From assembly GCF_002741055.1 (NCBI RefSeq), contig NZ_CP016809.1, forward strand, positions 2,688,501-2,752,500: 64,000 nucleotides of DNA. Reading direction: 5' to 3'. Shown here in pieces: positions 40,538-48,394 of the stretch (position 1 is the first letter of the stretch; the number at the start of each line of letters is the position of its first letter). This DNA comes from Paenibacillus ihbetae. GTDB taxonomy: Bacteria > Bacillota > Bacilli > Paenibacillales > Paenibacillaceae. The notes under the pieces are model-generated. The model did not search any database, was not told where the DNA came from, and saw only the letters and a list, made by a program, of their open reading frames with translations. Made by a program: the position numbers and the translations under genes.

Positions 40538-41217
40538 GACGCCGCCTCCTCAGTCGTCAAATCCGCGAATACGACGCGGTGCACGCCCTGCAGGCCCTCG
40601 ATATGCTTCATCAGCTCCAGCGGAACCGCCTCGTCCGATTCGACGACGGTGAGGGCATCACCGCCACGTCCCTTGCGATCCACATCCATATAGGCGATAT
40701 TGACGCCTCCGCCCTCGAGCAGCCGGGTGATATGCGCCACCATACCCGGCGTATCGTCATGGAAGACCAGCAGCACCGGATAGTTCGTCGTGAACTTGAC
40801 GTCAAAGCCGTTCACCCGGAGCATCTCAACGCTGCCTCCACCAATGGAAGCGCCTACAATGCGATCTTCACGCTCTCCGCTGGTCAGTCTCAGCTCCACC
40901 GTATTCGGATGGAAAGCGACATTCTGCGCCGTCTTAAAGGTCAGCTTCATGCCTGCCGCCTCAGCCAGCTCAATGGAGCTTCGGATACGCATATCGTCCG
41001 TGGCAAAATCCAGCAGTCCGCCGACGACGGCCAGGTCCGTGCCGTGACCGCGGTAGGTATCGGCAAAGGAGCCGTAAAATACAATTTCCGCCTGATCGGG
41101 GAACGTGCCGAAAATGCGCCGCGCAGCCCTTCCGATCCGGACGGCCCCGGCGGTATGGGAGCTCGACGGCCCCACCATACTCGGCCCGATAATTGAAAAC
41201 ACATCTTTAAACCGCAT
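40534..41217 (-). CDS. sdaAB: L-serine dehydratase, iron-sulfur type, beta subunit
   Basis: This 227-residue beta subunit begins FSIIGPSMVGPSSSHTAGAVRIGRAARRIFG, the family hallmark, continues GHGTDLAVVGGLLDF and ends in an ACT domain (PVLLVFHDDTPGMVAHITRLLEGGGVNIAYMDVDRKGRGGDALTVVESDE, about 145-195), the site where serine usually binds as effector or tether. ATG 41217 follows GGGGAATC. It is 39 bases downstream of the aldolase gene and overlaps sdaAA. The retained ACT domain argues for serine or a serine-like ligand. Confidence 0.93.
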   Translation of the reverse strand: MRFKDVFSIIGPSMVGPSSSHTAGAVRIGRAARRIFGTFPDQAEIVFYGSFADTYRGHGTDLAVVGGLLDFATDDMRIRSSIELAEAAGMKLTFKTAQNVAFHPNTVELRLTSGEREDRIVGASIGGGSVEMLRVNGFDVKFTTNYPVLLVFHDDTPGMVAHITRLLEGGGVNIAYMDVDRKGRGGDALTVVESDEAVPLELMKHIEGLQGVHRVVFADLTTEEAAS

Positions 41218-41256
41218 GCGCGATTCCCCACTTTCGACTATTCTGCCCTCATTGTA

Positions 41257-42339
41257 TCAGTCCGAAAGCCATTCTTCCAAGTGCTCGCGAATAAAGTCGT
41301 CGTCATTCAGATGCGGATAATCACGATAGACCCGATCAATTTCTTCAGCCTGTCCCGGCGACAGCGTCTCATGCGGATTCAGGCACCAGGTGCCCCTCAG
41401 CAGCCCTTGGCGCCGGAGCACTTCGTGAATCCCCGGGATGCATCCGGCGAACCCATGCGCGGGGTCAAAGAAGGCCGCATTGCAATCCGTAATTTCCACA
41501 TTGCGCGTCAGCCATTCTTTGGAGAGGCTTCCGGCTTTTCTCGCTTCCTTGATCTCCTCCAGCAGCTCGACGGCCTTCTGTGTCCATACGGCCCAATGGC
41601 CCAGCAGCCCGCCGACGATCTCCTTCTCTACAGCCACCCCGTCGACCTGAAAACGGTACGTGGTCAGCAGATCGTTCACGATATTATCGTCATTGCCGGT
41701 ATACAGCGCGATCTCGTCCCGGCGGCTGGAGTAGCAGACGGCACGAACGACATCGATCGTCTGGTACCGGTTAAACGGCGCCATCTTGATGGCCACAATG
41801 TTCGGAATTTCGGCAAAAGCCCGCCAGAAATCGAAGGAGAAGATCTTTCCGCCGACCGACGGCTGGAGGTAGAAGCCGATAACCGGCATTTTAGCGGCGA
41901 TCGCCTCGGTCCGCTTCAGGATGTCTTCCTCGCTCCAGCCGTCCAGACCGCCCATGCTGAGAAGTACTGCGTCATAACCGAGCCTTCCGGCGATCTCCGT
42001 CTCCTCGAGCGCTTGCGGAGTCGGGCCGCAGACGCCCGCGACCATGATGAACGGACGCTTAAACTTGGCCTTGCCGATTTCCTCGGCCGCCAGCTGCAGC
42101 ACCGGCTCGTACAGATCAATGCCCGGCTCGCGAATCTCGAACTGGGTCGAATGCACGCCGACCGCAATGCCGCCTGCGCCCGATGCCGCATAATAACGGG
42201 ACAAGGCCCGCTGGCGTCGCTCGTCCAGCTTACGGTTCTCGTCCAAGGCGAGGGGGTGAGCCGGAATGACGAGCCCTTGATGGAGCGCCGCCAATTTTTC
42301 AGGTGCCAATTGCACGGTTGTCGAGGTCTGTCCGCTCAT
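41257..42339 (-). CDS. Dihydrodipicolinate synthase family aldolase/lyase
   Basis: This is a 360-residue DHDPS-superfamily protein, longer than the typical 300. The N-terminal GLVIPAHPLALDENRKLDERRQRALSRYYAASGAGGIAVGVHSTQFEIRE replaces the usual GSTGE with a GVHSTQFE region; IVAIKMAPFNRYQT (about 183-196) supplies the Schiff-base Lys. The last 70 residues (CNAAFFDPAHGFAGCIPGIHEVLRRQGLLRGTWCLNP) are an added C-terminal domain. Relatives cleave 2-keto-3-deoxy sugar acids or related compounds to pyruvate. One base separates its start from the epimerase stop. Exact substrate unknown. Confidence 0.82.
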   Translation of the reverse strand: MSGQTSTTVQLAPEKLAALHQGLVIPAHPLALDENRKLDERRQRALSRYYAASGAGGIAVGVHSTQFEIREPGIDLYEPVLQLAAEEIGKAKFKRPFIMVAGVCGPTPQALEETEIAGRLGYDAVLLSMGGLDGWSEEDILKRTEAIAAKMPVIGFYLQPSVGGKIFSFDFWRAFAEIPNIVAIKMAPFNRYQTIDVVRAVCYSSRRDEIALYTGNDDNIVNDLLTTYRFQVDGVAVEKEIVGGLLGHWAVWTQKAVELLEEIKEARKAGSLSKEWLTRNVEITDCNAAFFDPAHGFAGCIPGIHEVLRRQGLLRGTWCLNPHETLSPGQAEEIDRVYRDYPHLNDDDFIREHLEEWLSD

Positions 42340-42340
42340 T

Positions 42341-43357
42341 TTAAAATTTCCCCTTTCTCTCCTGGAAATGTGTCGGCTTGTTCCAGCTTTCGCCTCCAGC
42401 CTGAACCCACGCGGCAGTCCAGTCGATCATCTGCAGCAGGGATACCTTCGGATAGCCGAACAGCTGGTGCGACTTCGACGCGTTATTCAGCAGCGCCGTT
42501 TCCGATTCCGTGCCGATAAACTGCGCCTCTTTCCCCATCCGTTTGGCCAGCTCCTGTGCCGCCCAGCGGATCGACATCGTCTCCGGCCCGGTAATGTTAA
42601 TGATCTCAGGCGGAGTGCTGCAATGCAAGAGAGATCGGAGCGCCATCTCGTTGGCATCCCCCTGCCATATAATATTCGCGTGACCCATCGCCAGGTGAAT
42701 CGGGCGGTCCTCATGGATGGCCTTGGCCAGCTCATGCAGCACGCCGTACCGCATATCGATCGCGTAGTTGAGACGGTAAATGGCCATCGGTGTTCCATTC
42801 TGGTGGGAGAAATATTCAAAGACCCGCTCCCTGCCCAGGCAGGACTGCGCGTACTCGCCGATCGGCTCCGGCGCCACCGATTCGTTAACACCTCCGCTCC
42901 CTACCGAGGAGAAAGGGTATACGTTCCCCGACGAGAACACCACGATCTTCGATTGCTTGAACTTCTCAGCCACCCTCCCAGGCAAATACGAATTCATTGC
43001 CCAGGTGAAATACTCGCGGCCGGTCGTGCCGAACTTATTCCCGGCCATATAAATGACGTTCGGGGCCTCCGGCAGCTGCTGCAGCTCCCCATCGTTCAGC
43101 AGGTCGCACGAGATCGTGTGGACGCCCGCTTCCTCCAGCTCGCGTCTGGCCTCCTGGTTCGAGAACCGGGACACGCCGATGATCCGTTTGCCCCCGCCTC
43201 CTTCGCGAACAGCGTTCGCCGCCAGTCTCGCAAGGCTCGGCCCCATCTTCCCCCCGACGCCCAGCACGATAATATCTCCATCCAATGACGCCAGGTCGGC
43301 GACCAGTTGTTCCGAAGGCTCCGCAAGCTTTGCCTCTAATTCTGCAACAGTTAACAT
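42341..43357 (-). CDS. NAD-dependent epimerase/dehydratase family protein
   Basis: This 338-residue extended SDR protein has a Rossmann glycine motif in DIIVLGVGGKMGPSLARLAANA (about 29-50), NVIYMAGNKFGT, VVFSSGNVYPFSS (catalytic Ser) and RLNYAIDMRYGVL; the classical YxxxK is less clear, with Y-AQSC-L at that place (EYAQSCLGRE), so catalysis may be altered. ATG 43357 follows GAGGAGGAGATG; a longer frame to 43420 is unsupported. First gene of the five-gene operon. It could act as a sugar epimerase or a uronate-type dehydrogenase. Confidence 0.78.
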   Translation of the reverse strand: MLTVAELEAKLAEPSEQLVADLASLDGDIIVLGVGGKMGPSLARLAANAVREGGGGKRIIGVSRFSNQEARRELEEAGVHTISCDLLNDGELQQLPEAPNVIYMAGNKFGTTGREYFTWAMNSYLPGRVAEKFKQSKIVVFSSGNVYPFSSVGSGGVNESVAPEPIGEYAQSCLGRERVFEYFSHQNGTPMAIYRLNYAIDMRYGVLHELAKAIHEDRPIHLAMGHANIIWQGDANEMALRSLLHCSTPPEIINITGPETMSIRWAAQELAKRMGKEAQFIGTESETALLNNASKSHQLFGYPKVSLLQMIDWTAAWVQAGGESWNKPTHFQERKGKF

Positions 43358-43486
43358 CCTTCCATCTCCTCCTCGTATGGATTCCCTTTCATCATACGGG
43401 GGGACGATATATAAAGACAAATCTTTAAATCGTCTTTAAATGGATGGATGTTAGGGCAAGCACGCAAAATGTTTCTGCAATCGCTG

Positions 43487-43542
43487 TTGGTTTCAGATTT
43501 CTTGACGGTATAGAACCTGGCACAGTAGAAATCTGAAACCAA
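43487..43542. repeat. 15-bp perfect inverted repeat upstream of the five-gene operon
   Basis: TTGGTTTCAGATTTC (43487-43501) is exactly complementary to 43528-43542, with a 26-base loop; CGC/GCG extends it across a bulge. There is no T-run. It lies 130-185 bases upstream of the epimerase start and 41 bases upstream of the DUF4349 stop. It could be a processed RNA, a leader structure or a mobile-element remnant. Confidence 0.6.
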
Positions 43543-43583
43543 GGCGACTGCCTGCATCGTATTCTTAAGTTTAACTCCTGCTG

Positions 43584-44672
43584 TTATTCGTCTTTCTTTT
43601 CTTTTTCCTTCTCCTGTGGCCCTTCCGGATGCCCTTCCTCAAGCGTCGGCCCGTTATTGAGCAGCTTTCGTTTTTGGGCCGCCTCCTCCTGTTTCCGGCG
43701 CCCCGATTTTCGAACCAGCCAAAGGATGAGCAGCACGAGGGCCGCGATGACCAAGACGGGAAGCGAGCCGGACAATATGACGATCATCCATTGGACGATG
43801 ATGGTGATCACGTCGATGCTCCCTTGAAAAGCTTCGGAGACCCGCTGGCCGAGCGGTGCCTGAGCGGCGGACGAGTTCGGAGCAGCCTTTTTTTGCGGCG
43901 TCTCATAAAGTCTGATTTCTACGGTGGAATACGACACGTTTTGGTCAATATACCGCATCCGGCCCTTCATCTGCTCGATTTCCGACTGAATGCGCTCCAG
44001 CTCGTTGGCAAAAGCAACAAGGTCTGTCGTCTTGGTCGCCTTTTTCATGAAGGCTACGTACTGCTCCTCCATGATTTGCTTGGCCTTGAGCCTGGATTCC
44101 AAATCGACGTATTCCTCGGTCGCATCCTGTCCTTCAATGCTTCGCTGCAGGTTCTCATGCGCAATGTCCTCCAAACGGTTTAAGAAGGAGGAGAAGCCGT
44201 TCGCAGGGACCTTCACGATAAACGTGCCGCCTCTTTCGCTCGTGGACTGGGTTTCGCTGAAATTGACGATATAGCCGCCCGAAAGCGTCACGATATTCCG
44301 GACTTCAGACTGCGCCTTGCCATAATCCTGAATCTCCATCACGATATTCGCTTTGTACATCAGCTTTTTGTTGAGCCCGTTGGACAAATCCTGCGAATTA
44401 AAGCCTGCGCCGGAAGTCTGAGCAGGCGATGGCATACTCGGGAGCTCGGCGTCCGCTGATGCCGGTTCCTCGGCACTGCGATCGCTTTTTACCTCCGATA
44501 CGTTTTTGGCCGCCGCATCTCCTTCTGCGTTTGAGGCATGATCCGCCGCCGTTGTTTGCGTTTCGGCGCCCGCGGCACCTCCTTCGCTTTTGGCTCGAGA
44601 ACCCGATGAGCAGCCGCTCACCAGCAACACGATAAGCATCAACACAGCAATCCATAAACTCTGCTTTCTCAT
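43584..44672 (-). CDS. DUF4349 lipoprotein
   Basis: This 362-residue lipoprotein has lipobox LLVSGCS (Cys21), a low-complexity Ala/Asp/Glu linker (to about 95), then the DUF4349 domain (KKLMYKANIVMEIQDYGKAQSEVRNIVTLSGGYIVNFSE.., about 103-265) with a central coiled coil around VAFANELERIQSEIEQMKGRMRYI. A C-terminal membrane segment follows (about 285-318, IVQWMIVILSGSLPVLVIAALVLLILWLV), then a charged tail ending KEKEKKDE. It is thus anchored at both ends. The family is widespread in Firmicutes and of unknown function. Confidence 0.9.
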   Translation of the reverse strand: MRKQSLWIAVLMLIVLLVSGCSSGSRAKSEGGAAGAETQTTAADHASNAEGDAAAKNVSEVKSDRSAEEPASADAELPSMPSPAQTSGAGFNSQDLSNGLNKKLMYKANIVMEIQDYGKAQSEVRNIVTLSGGYIVNFSETQSTSERGGTFIVKVPANGFSSFLNRLEDIAHENLQRSIEGQDATEEYVDLESRLKAKQIMEEQYVAFMKKATKTTDLVAFANELERIQSEIEQMKGRMRYIDQNVSYSTVEIRLYETPQKKAAPNSSAAQAPLGQRVSEAFQGSIDVITIIVQWMIVILSGSLPVLVIAALVLLILWLVRKSGRRKQEEAAQKRKLLNNGPTLEEGHPEGPQEKEKEKKDE

Positions 44673-44895
44673 CCTTTAGCCCCCCTGCCGATGGATATTT
44701 TCCATTTTATTTACTAACGGTTCCATCATATGGAAGGTTGCGGGCGTGCTAAAAGAAATTATCCAGGCGGAGTCTTACGGCTCGCAATATGCCGCGTCTA
44801 TCCCCTTAACTCCGCATATTGCGCTCGGCGATTCGGCTTAGGACACCCTCTTAGCCCCACCTGCTCCAATCCACTTTTGATGCTGCGGTCCATCA

Positions 44896-44932
44896 CAAAA
44901 AACGCCTCCTCCGCTGCATTACGGAAAAGGCG
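44896..44932 (-). terminator. Terminator after the GGDEF-like regulator gene
   Basis: CGCCTCCTCCG pairs imperfectly with CGGAAAAGGCG (arms 44902-44913 and 44922-44932), followed on the minus strand by TTTTTTG; it is 30 bases after the stop at 44962. Confidence 0.78.
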
Positions 44933-44961
44933 CCGTTCTGTTCTCAAAGCCATATCAAATG

Positions 44962-46293
44962 CTATTCCAAAAACGTAAACCTGAATATCTGCCTCGGTCT
45001 TCCCCGGGGCACCTTCTCGATCCCCGAGATCTCGACAAGGCCGTGGTCGGTCCACAGCTGCAGCAGCCGATGCGCGCTCCGCACCGTAATATCCAGCAAA
45101 TGCGCCAGCTCATGGACCTTGTACTCATACTTTCCGGAACGGGCCCGTTGGTTCAGCAGCTTGCTCAGATAGGCGCTCGTCATCCCCGCATCCTCCGCCC
45201 GCTTGATCAGCGCCGGATCCGTCACGGAGAGCACCTCCTGCACCGGATCGGCCATCTCCAGCGGACCGATCAGCGTTCCGTCCTCCCGGACGATGAAGCA
45301 GGCGTTGCCGCCAACCTCCTTCGCCTTCCGCATGGCAATGCGGGCATTCGTCCCCGCCATGCTGGCCGATCTGCCAAAGCCCATCCCGATGCTCAGCGAA
45401 ATCCCGTGGGTCTTGTTCACGTCCTTGGCCAGCGGAATCGTCTTGTACCCGCCGCTCTCCCGCTCAAAAATCCCCCGTGTCGTAAAAAACAAATATTCAT
45501 CCCCGCCCAGATGGGTCAAATACCCATCGAGCGATTCCACGTAATCCAGCACCAGCCGGTGGATGTCAAGCTTCAGCTTCTGCACCTCGTGCTCATTGCT
45601 GCGGCGGAGCGCCTGGGCTCCGAAATCATCGACATTGATCATGCCGACCACGATTTGCCCTTCGCGGCTGCGGCGGGATGCCGTAGATAACAGCGCCCGT
45701 TCCAGCGACACCACGATATCCTGATCCGAGGGAAGCAGCCATTCATGCGGAATACCGAGAGTGGCCAGCTCCCTGGCGACCGATTCAACGCCGGTAAACG
45801 CAATGGAGCATGCACCGGATTCGTACTGGGCTTGGTGGAAGGCGGTTATGTGCTGCTTAGGGGCATAGGCCGGCCCATCATAGACGACGGCCCGTACCGA
45901 AGGGATGCGTAAATCCTTCAGCGTGCGCACGACCATCGTCTCCGTCAGCGTATCCACGGATATTCCGCCGGCAAGCTCCACCTTCTGGCTGGCTGAGAAC
46001 AACGCTTTATACAAGCCGGCGTCGGTGACCGGCACATAATGAACGGGGATTGCCAAGCGCCCGCTCTCCTTTACCTTCCGCTGCGACAACGGATCGGAGA
46101 GGAACAATACCTCCACCTCATCACCGATTCGTTGAGCCAAGGCAGGCGCTTCATCTTCTTCCTGAAATACCAGCGGCACCGGGTCGAAGGACGGGAAGGT
46201 GTCCATGATCTTCATGATTTTATCGACAATGGTCTGCGTCCCAATGACTCCGATGCGAATTTGCTGAACCTGCAGCCGGCTGCTCTCACTCAC
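44962..46293 (-). CDS. Regulator with sensor-like, divergent GGDEF/GTP-cyclohydrolase III-like and winged-HTH domains
   Basis: A 443-residue protein in three parts. Residues 10-210 resemble a PrpR_N-like or periplasmic-fold sensing domain (IRIGVIGTQTIVDKIMKI.., IPVHYVPVTDAGLYKAL). Residues 212-335 carry a palm-type domain with GMINVDDFGAQAL and LGGDEYLFF (GGDEY 263-267), close to GGDEF diguanylate cyclase and GTP cyclohydrolase III signatures. Residues about 350-443 contain a winged helix (YKVHELAHLLDITVRSAHRLLQLWTDHGLVEI). GTG 46293 has GGGAGTGAAGG upstream. I do not know a characterised protein of this layout; its target may be the co-oriented DUF4349 gene or remote. Confidence 0.65.
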   Translation of the reverse strand: MSESSRLQVQQIRIGVIGTQTIVDKIMKIMDTFPSFDPVPLVFQEEDEAPALAQRIGDEVEVLFLSDPLSQRKVKESGRLAIPVHYVPVTDAGLYKALFSASQKVELAGGISVDTLTETMVVRTLKDLRIPSVRAVVYDGPAYAPKQHITAFHQAQYESGACSIAFTGVESVARELATLGIPHEWLLPSDQDIVVSLERALLSTASRRSREGQIVVGMINVDDFGAQALRRSNEHEVQKLKLDIHRLVLDYVESLDGYLTHLGGDEYLFFTTRGIFERESGGYKTIPLAKDVNKTHGISLSIGMGFGRSASMAGTNARIAMRKAKEVGGNACFIVREDGTLIGPLEMADPVQEVLSVTDPALIKRAEDAGMTSAYLSKLLNQRARSGKYEYKVHELAHLLDITVRSAHRLLQLWTDHGLVEISGIEKVPRGRPRQIFRFTFLE

Positions 46294-46656
46294 GATCCTT
46301 CACTCCCGTTGTTTTCGATTTGCACCGGCGATTCGAGTTAATCAAGCCGGCATGGTTACCTAAATCATACCTGCTATCAAAAATTTGGCAAGTGAAGAAG
46401 CCAACGTGGCTGTAATGCCGGAAAGCATCGCCAGCCGGACATGCTAAAGCCGGTTGCCGATATCGGTGCTACATCAATCGTTTGTTATTCACGATTTCAA
46501 GCAAATGACCGGCACTACCCCCGGAAACTATGTGGAGGCTCTTCGACAAGAATGACAGAATACCGGGCACGCCGGATTTTCCCGCACAACATAACAAACG
46601 CTGACCCCCATCCCGGTCGATTCGGACCGAAAGATGAAGCGGTCAGCGTTTGCTCG
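46294..46656. other. Intergenic region with terminator of the phosphate transporter gene
   Basis: No gene. The right end holds the terminator of the Na/Pi transporter gene and the remainder is the regulator's upstream region. I see no clear promoter hexamers or operator. Confidence 0.4.
46591..46650 (-). terminator. Terminator of the Na/Pi cotransporter gene
   Basis: A perfect 10-bp stem AACGCTGACC (46597-46606) / GGTCAGCGTT (46641-46650) with a long structured loop (34 bases), followed on the minus strand by TGTTATG; it starts six bases after the stop codon. Confidence 0.65.
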
Positions 46657-48285
46657 TTAGTCCGTATAATCCTCCTCATGCAGCACAAACTGGGCAATGT
46701 TCTTGCTGTGATCCCCGATGCGTTCCAGATTGCTCAGGATATCCAAATACACCGCACCCGAGCTGCCCGTACACAAATTCTGATTCAAGCGCTGGATATG
46801 ACTCTTGCGGAAACGCGCTTCCATTTCATCCAAATCGCGCTCGTAATCAAGCACCTGCTGCGCAGCCTCGGCGTCGTTATGCTCCAGGGCAGATATTGCC
46901 CGCTCAACAGCCTTATCAGCAACTGCAAGCATCTCCTTCAACTCGCGTCCTGCAAGCTCGGAAAACTCGACCTTGTTATTGATGCTGAATTCCGACAGCT
47001 CTACGATATTCTCCGCATGGTCGCCGATACGCTCAATATCATTCACGGTCTGCAGCCAGCCGCTAGCCTTCTCCGACTCCTGTGCCGGCAAGCCGTTCGA
47101 CTGATGAATTCTTACCATATAATCGGTAATCTTCCGGTTCAACTCGTTAATGAGCTGCTCCTTCTGCAGCGCAAGCGAGGCCGACTTGCTGTCCTTGGTG
47201 AAGAAAAAGACGGCCGCATCCTCCAGCGTCTCGCGGGCATACCGCCCCATCCGTACGATTTCATGCTGGGCTTGTCCGAGCGCAACGGCAGGCGTCGCCA
47301 GCAGACGCTCATCCAGGTACATCGGCCTGAACTCGATTTCCTGCATTTTTCCTGGAACGACTCTGGTTACGATCCAGGCAAGTACCGGAATCAGCGGCAA
47401 GAAGATCAGCGTGTTCGTCGTATTGAAGATACCATGTGCATAAGCAATCTGCATTCGGATGTTGACCCCCTCGCCGAGCCAAAGGACGAGATCGCGAACG
47501 GGTACCAAGAAGATCATGAAAATGATAGATCCAATTACGTTAAATATGACATGCACTAATGCGGTTCGCTTCGCGGCTACCGAAGCGCCGATCGAGGCCA
47601 GCACAGCCGTAATGGTCGTCCCGATATTATCGCCAAACAGAATCGGCAAGGCTCCCTGCAGGCCGATCATCCCTTCATCGGCAATTGTCTGCAGAATTCC
47701 AATCGTAGCGCTGGAGCTTTGCACAATAACCGTAAATACGACGCCGACAAGGAGCGCTAAGAACGGTTGGTCTTTCATTTGAACCATGAAATCTATGAAA
47801 ACCGGGAGCTCCCTAAGCGGCTTCAAGCCCCCGCTCATGGTGGACAATCCCAGAAACAGCGCACCGAAGCCGAATACGATCTGACCCATGTATTGGAATT
47901 TTTTCTTATTAAAGAAAAACAAAAAGATCGCTCCGATTGCGATAATAGGCAAGGCATACTCCTCGATCTTGATTCCGACAATAAACGCGGTCATGGTTGT
48001 ACCGATATTTGCCCCCATCACAACGCCGATCGCTTGCCTGAGCGTCATTAGCCCGGCATTCACGAGCCCGATGGCCATCACTGTTGTTCCGGATGAGGAT
48101 TGAATCAGAATCGTAACACAGATGCCAACCAATACCCCGAGCACCGGATTGGACGTATACTTCGCCAGCAGCCCCCGCATTTTGTCGCCTGCGGATTTCT
48201 GAAGCCCGTCCGACATGTATTTAATGCCGAACAGAAATATTCCAAGCCCTCCTACAAATTTGAACAGGATATCCTGCCAATCCAA
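46657..48285 (-). CDS. Na/Pi cotransporter family protein with PhoU-like domain
   Basis: This 542-residue membrane protein has two inverted repeats of the Na/Pi cotransporter family, each with the QSSS motif (ILIQSSSGTTVMAIGLVNAG near 61 and VIVQSSSATIGILQTI near 185), separated by membrane helices. The C-terminal 190 residues form a cytoplasmic helical PhoU-like bundle with the repeated motif DIERIGDHAENI and NLERIGDHSKNI. The TTG start at 48285 follows AAAGGGGGAC. Sodium-coupled phosphate or another anion is the probable substrate. It is monocistronic. Confidence 0.92.
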   Translation of the reverse strand: MDWQDILFKFVGGLGIFLFGIKYMSDGLQKSAGDKMRGLLAKYTSNPVLGVLVGICVTILIQSSSGTTVMAIGLVNAGLMTLRQAIGVVMGANIGTTMTAFIVGIKIEEYALPIIAIGAIFLFFFNKKKFQYMGQIVFGFGALFLGLSTMSGGLKPLRELPVFIDFMVQMKDQPFLALLVGVVFTVIVQSSSATIGILQTIADEGMIGLQGALPILFGDNIGTTITAVLASIGASVAAKRTALVHVIFNVIGSIIFMIFLVPVRDLVLWLGEGVNIRMQIAYAHGIFNTTNTLIFLPLIPVLAWIVTRVVPGKMQEIEFRPMYLDERLLATPAVALGQAQHEIVRMGRYARETLEDAAVFFFTKDSKSASLALQKEQLINELNRKITDYMVRIHQSNGLPAQESEKASGWLQTVNDIERIGDHAENIVELSEFSINNKVEFSELAGRELKEMLAVADKAVERAISALEHNDAEAAQQVLDYERDLDEMEARFRKSHIQRLNQNLCTGSSGAVYLDILSNLERIGDHSKNIAQFVLHEEDYTD

Positions 48286-48394
48286 GAATAAGTCCCCCTT
48301 TAGACTGTATAATCAAGATGATAGGATTTGCAAAGCTCTGAACCCCCCAGATAATTTATCATAGAATCGCATGATTATACATCTATCTAATAGT

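Noticed and set aside
41281..42519. Long plus-strand open frame (412 codons) across the aldolase and epimerase genes
   Set aside because: It spans parts of two well-supported minus-strand genes and shows no family motif.
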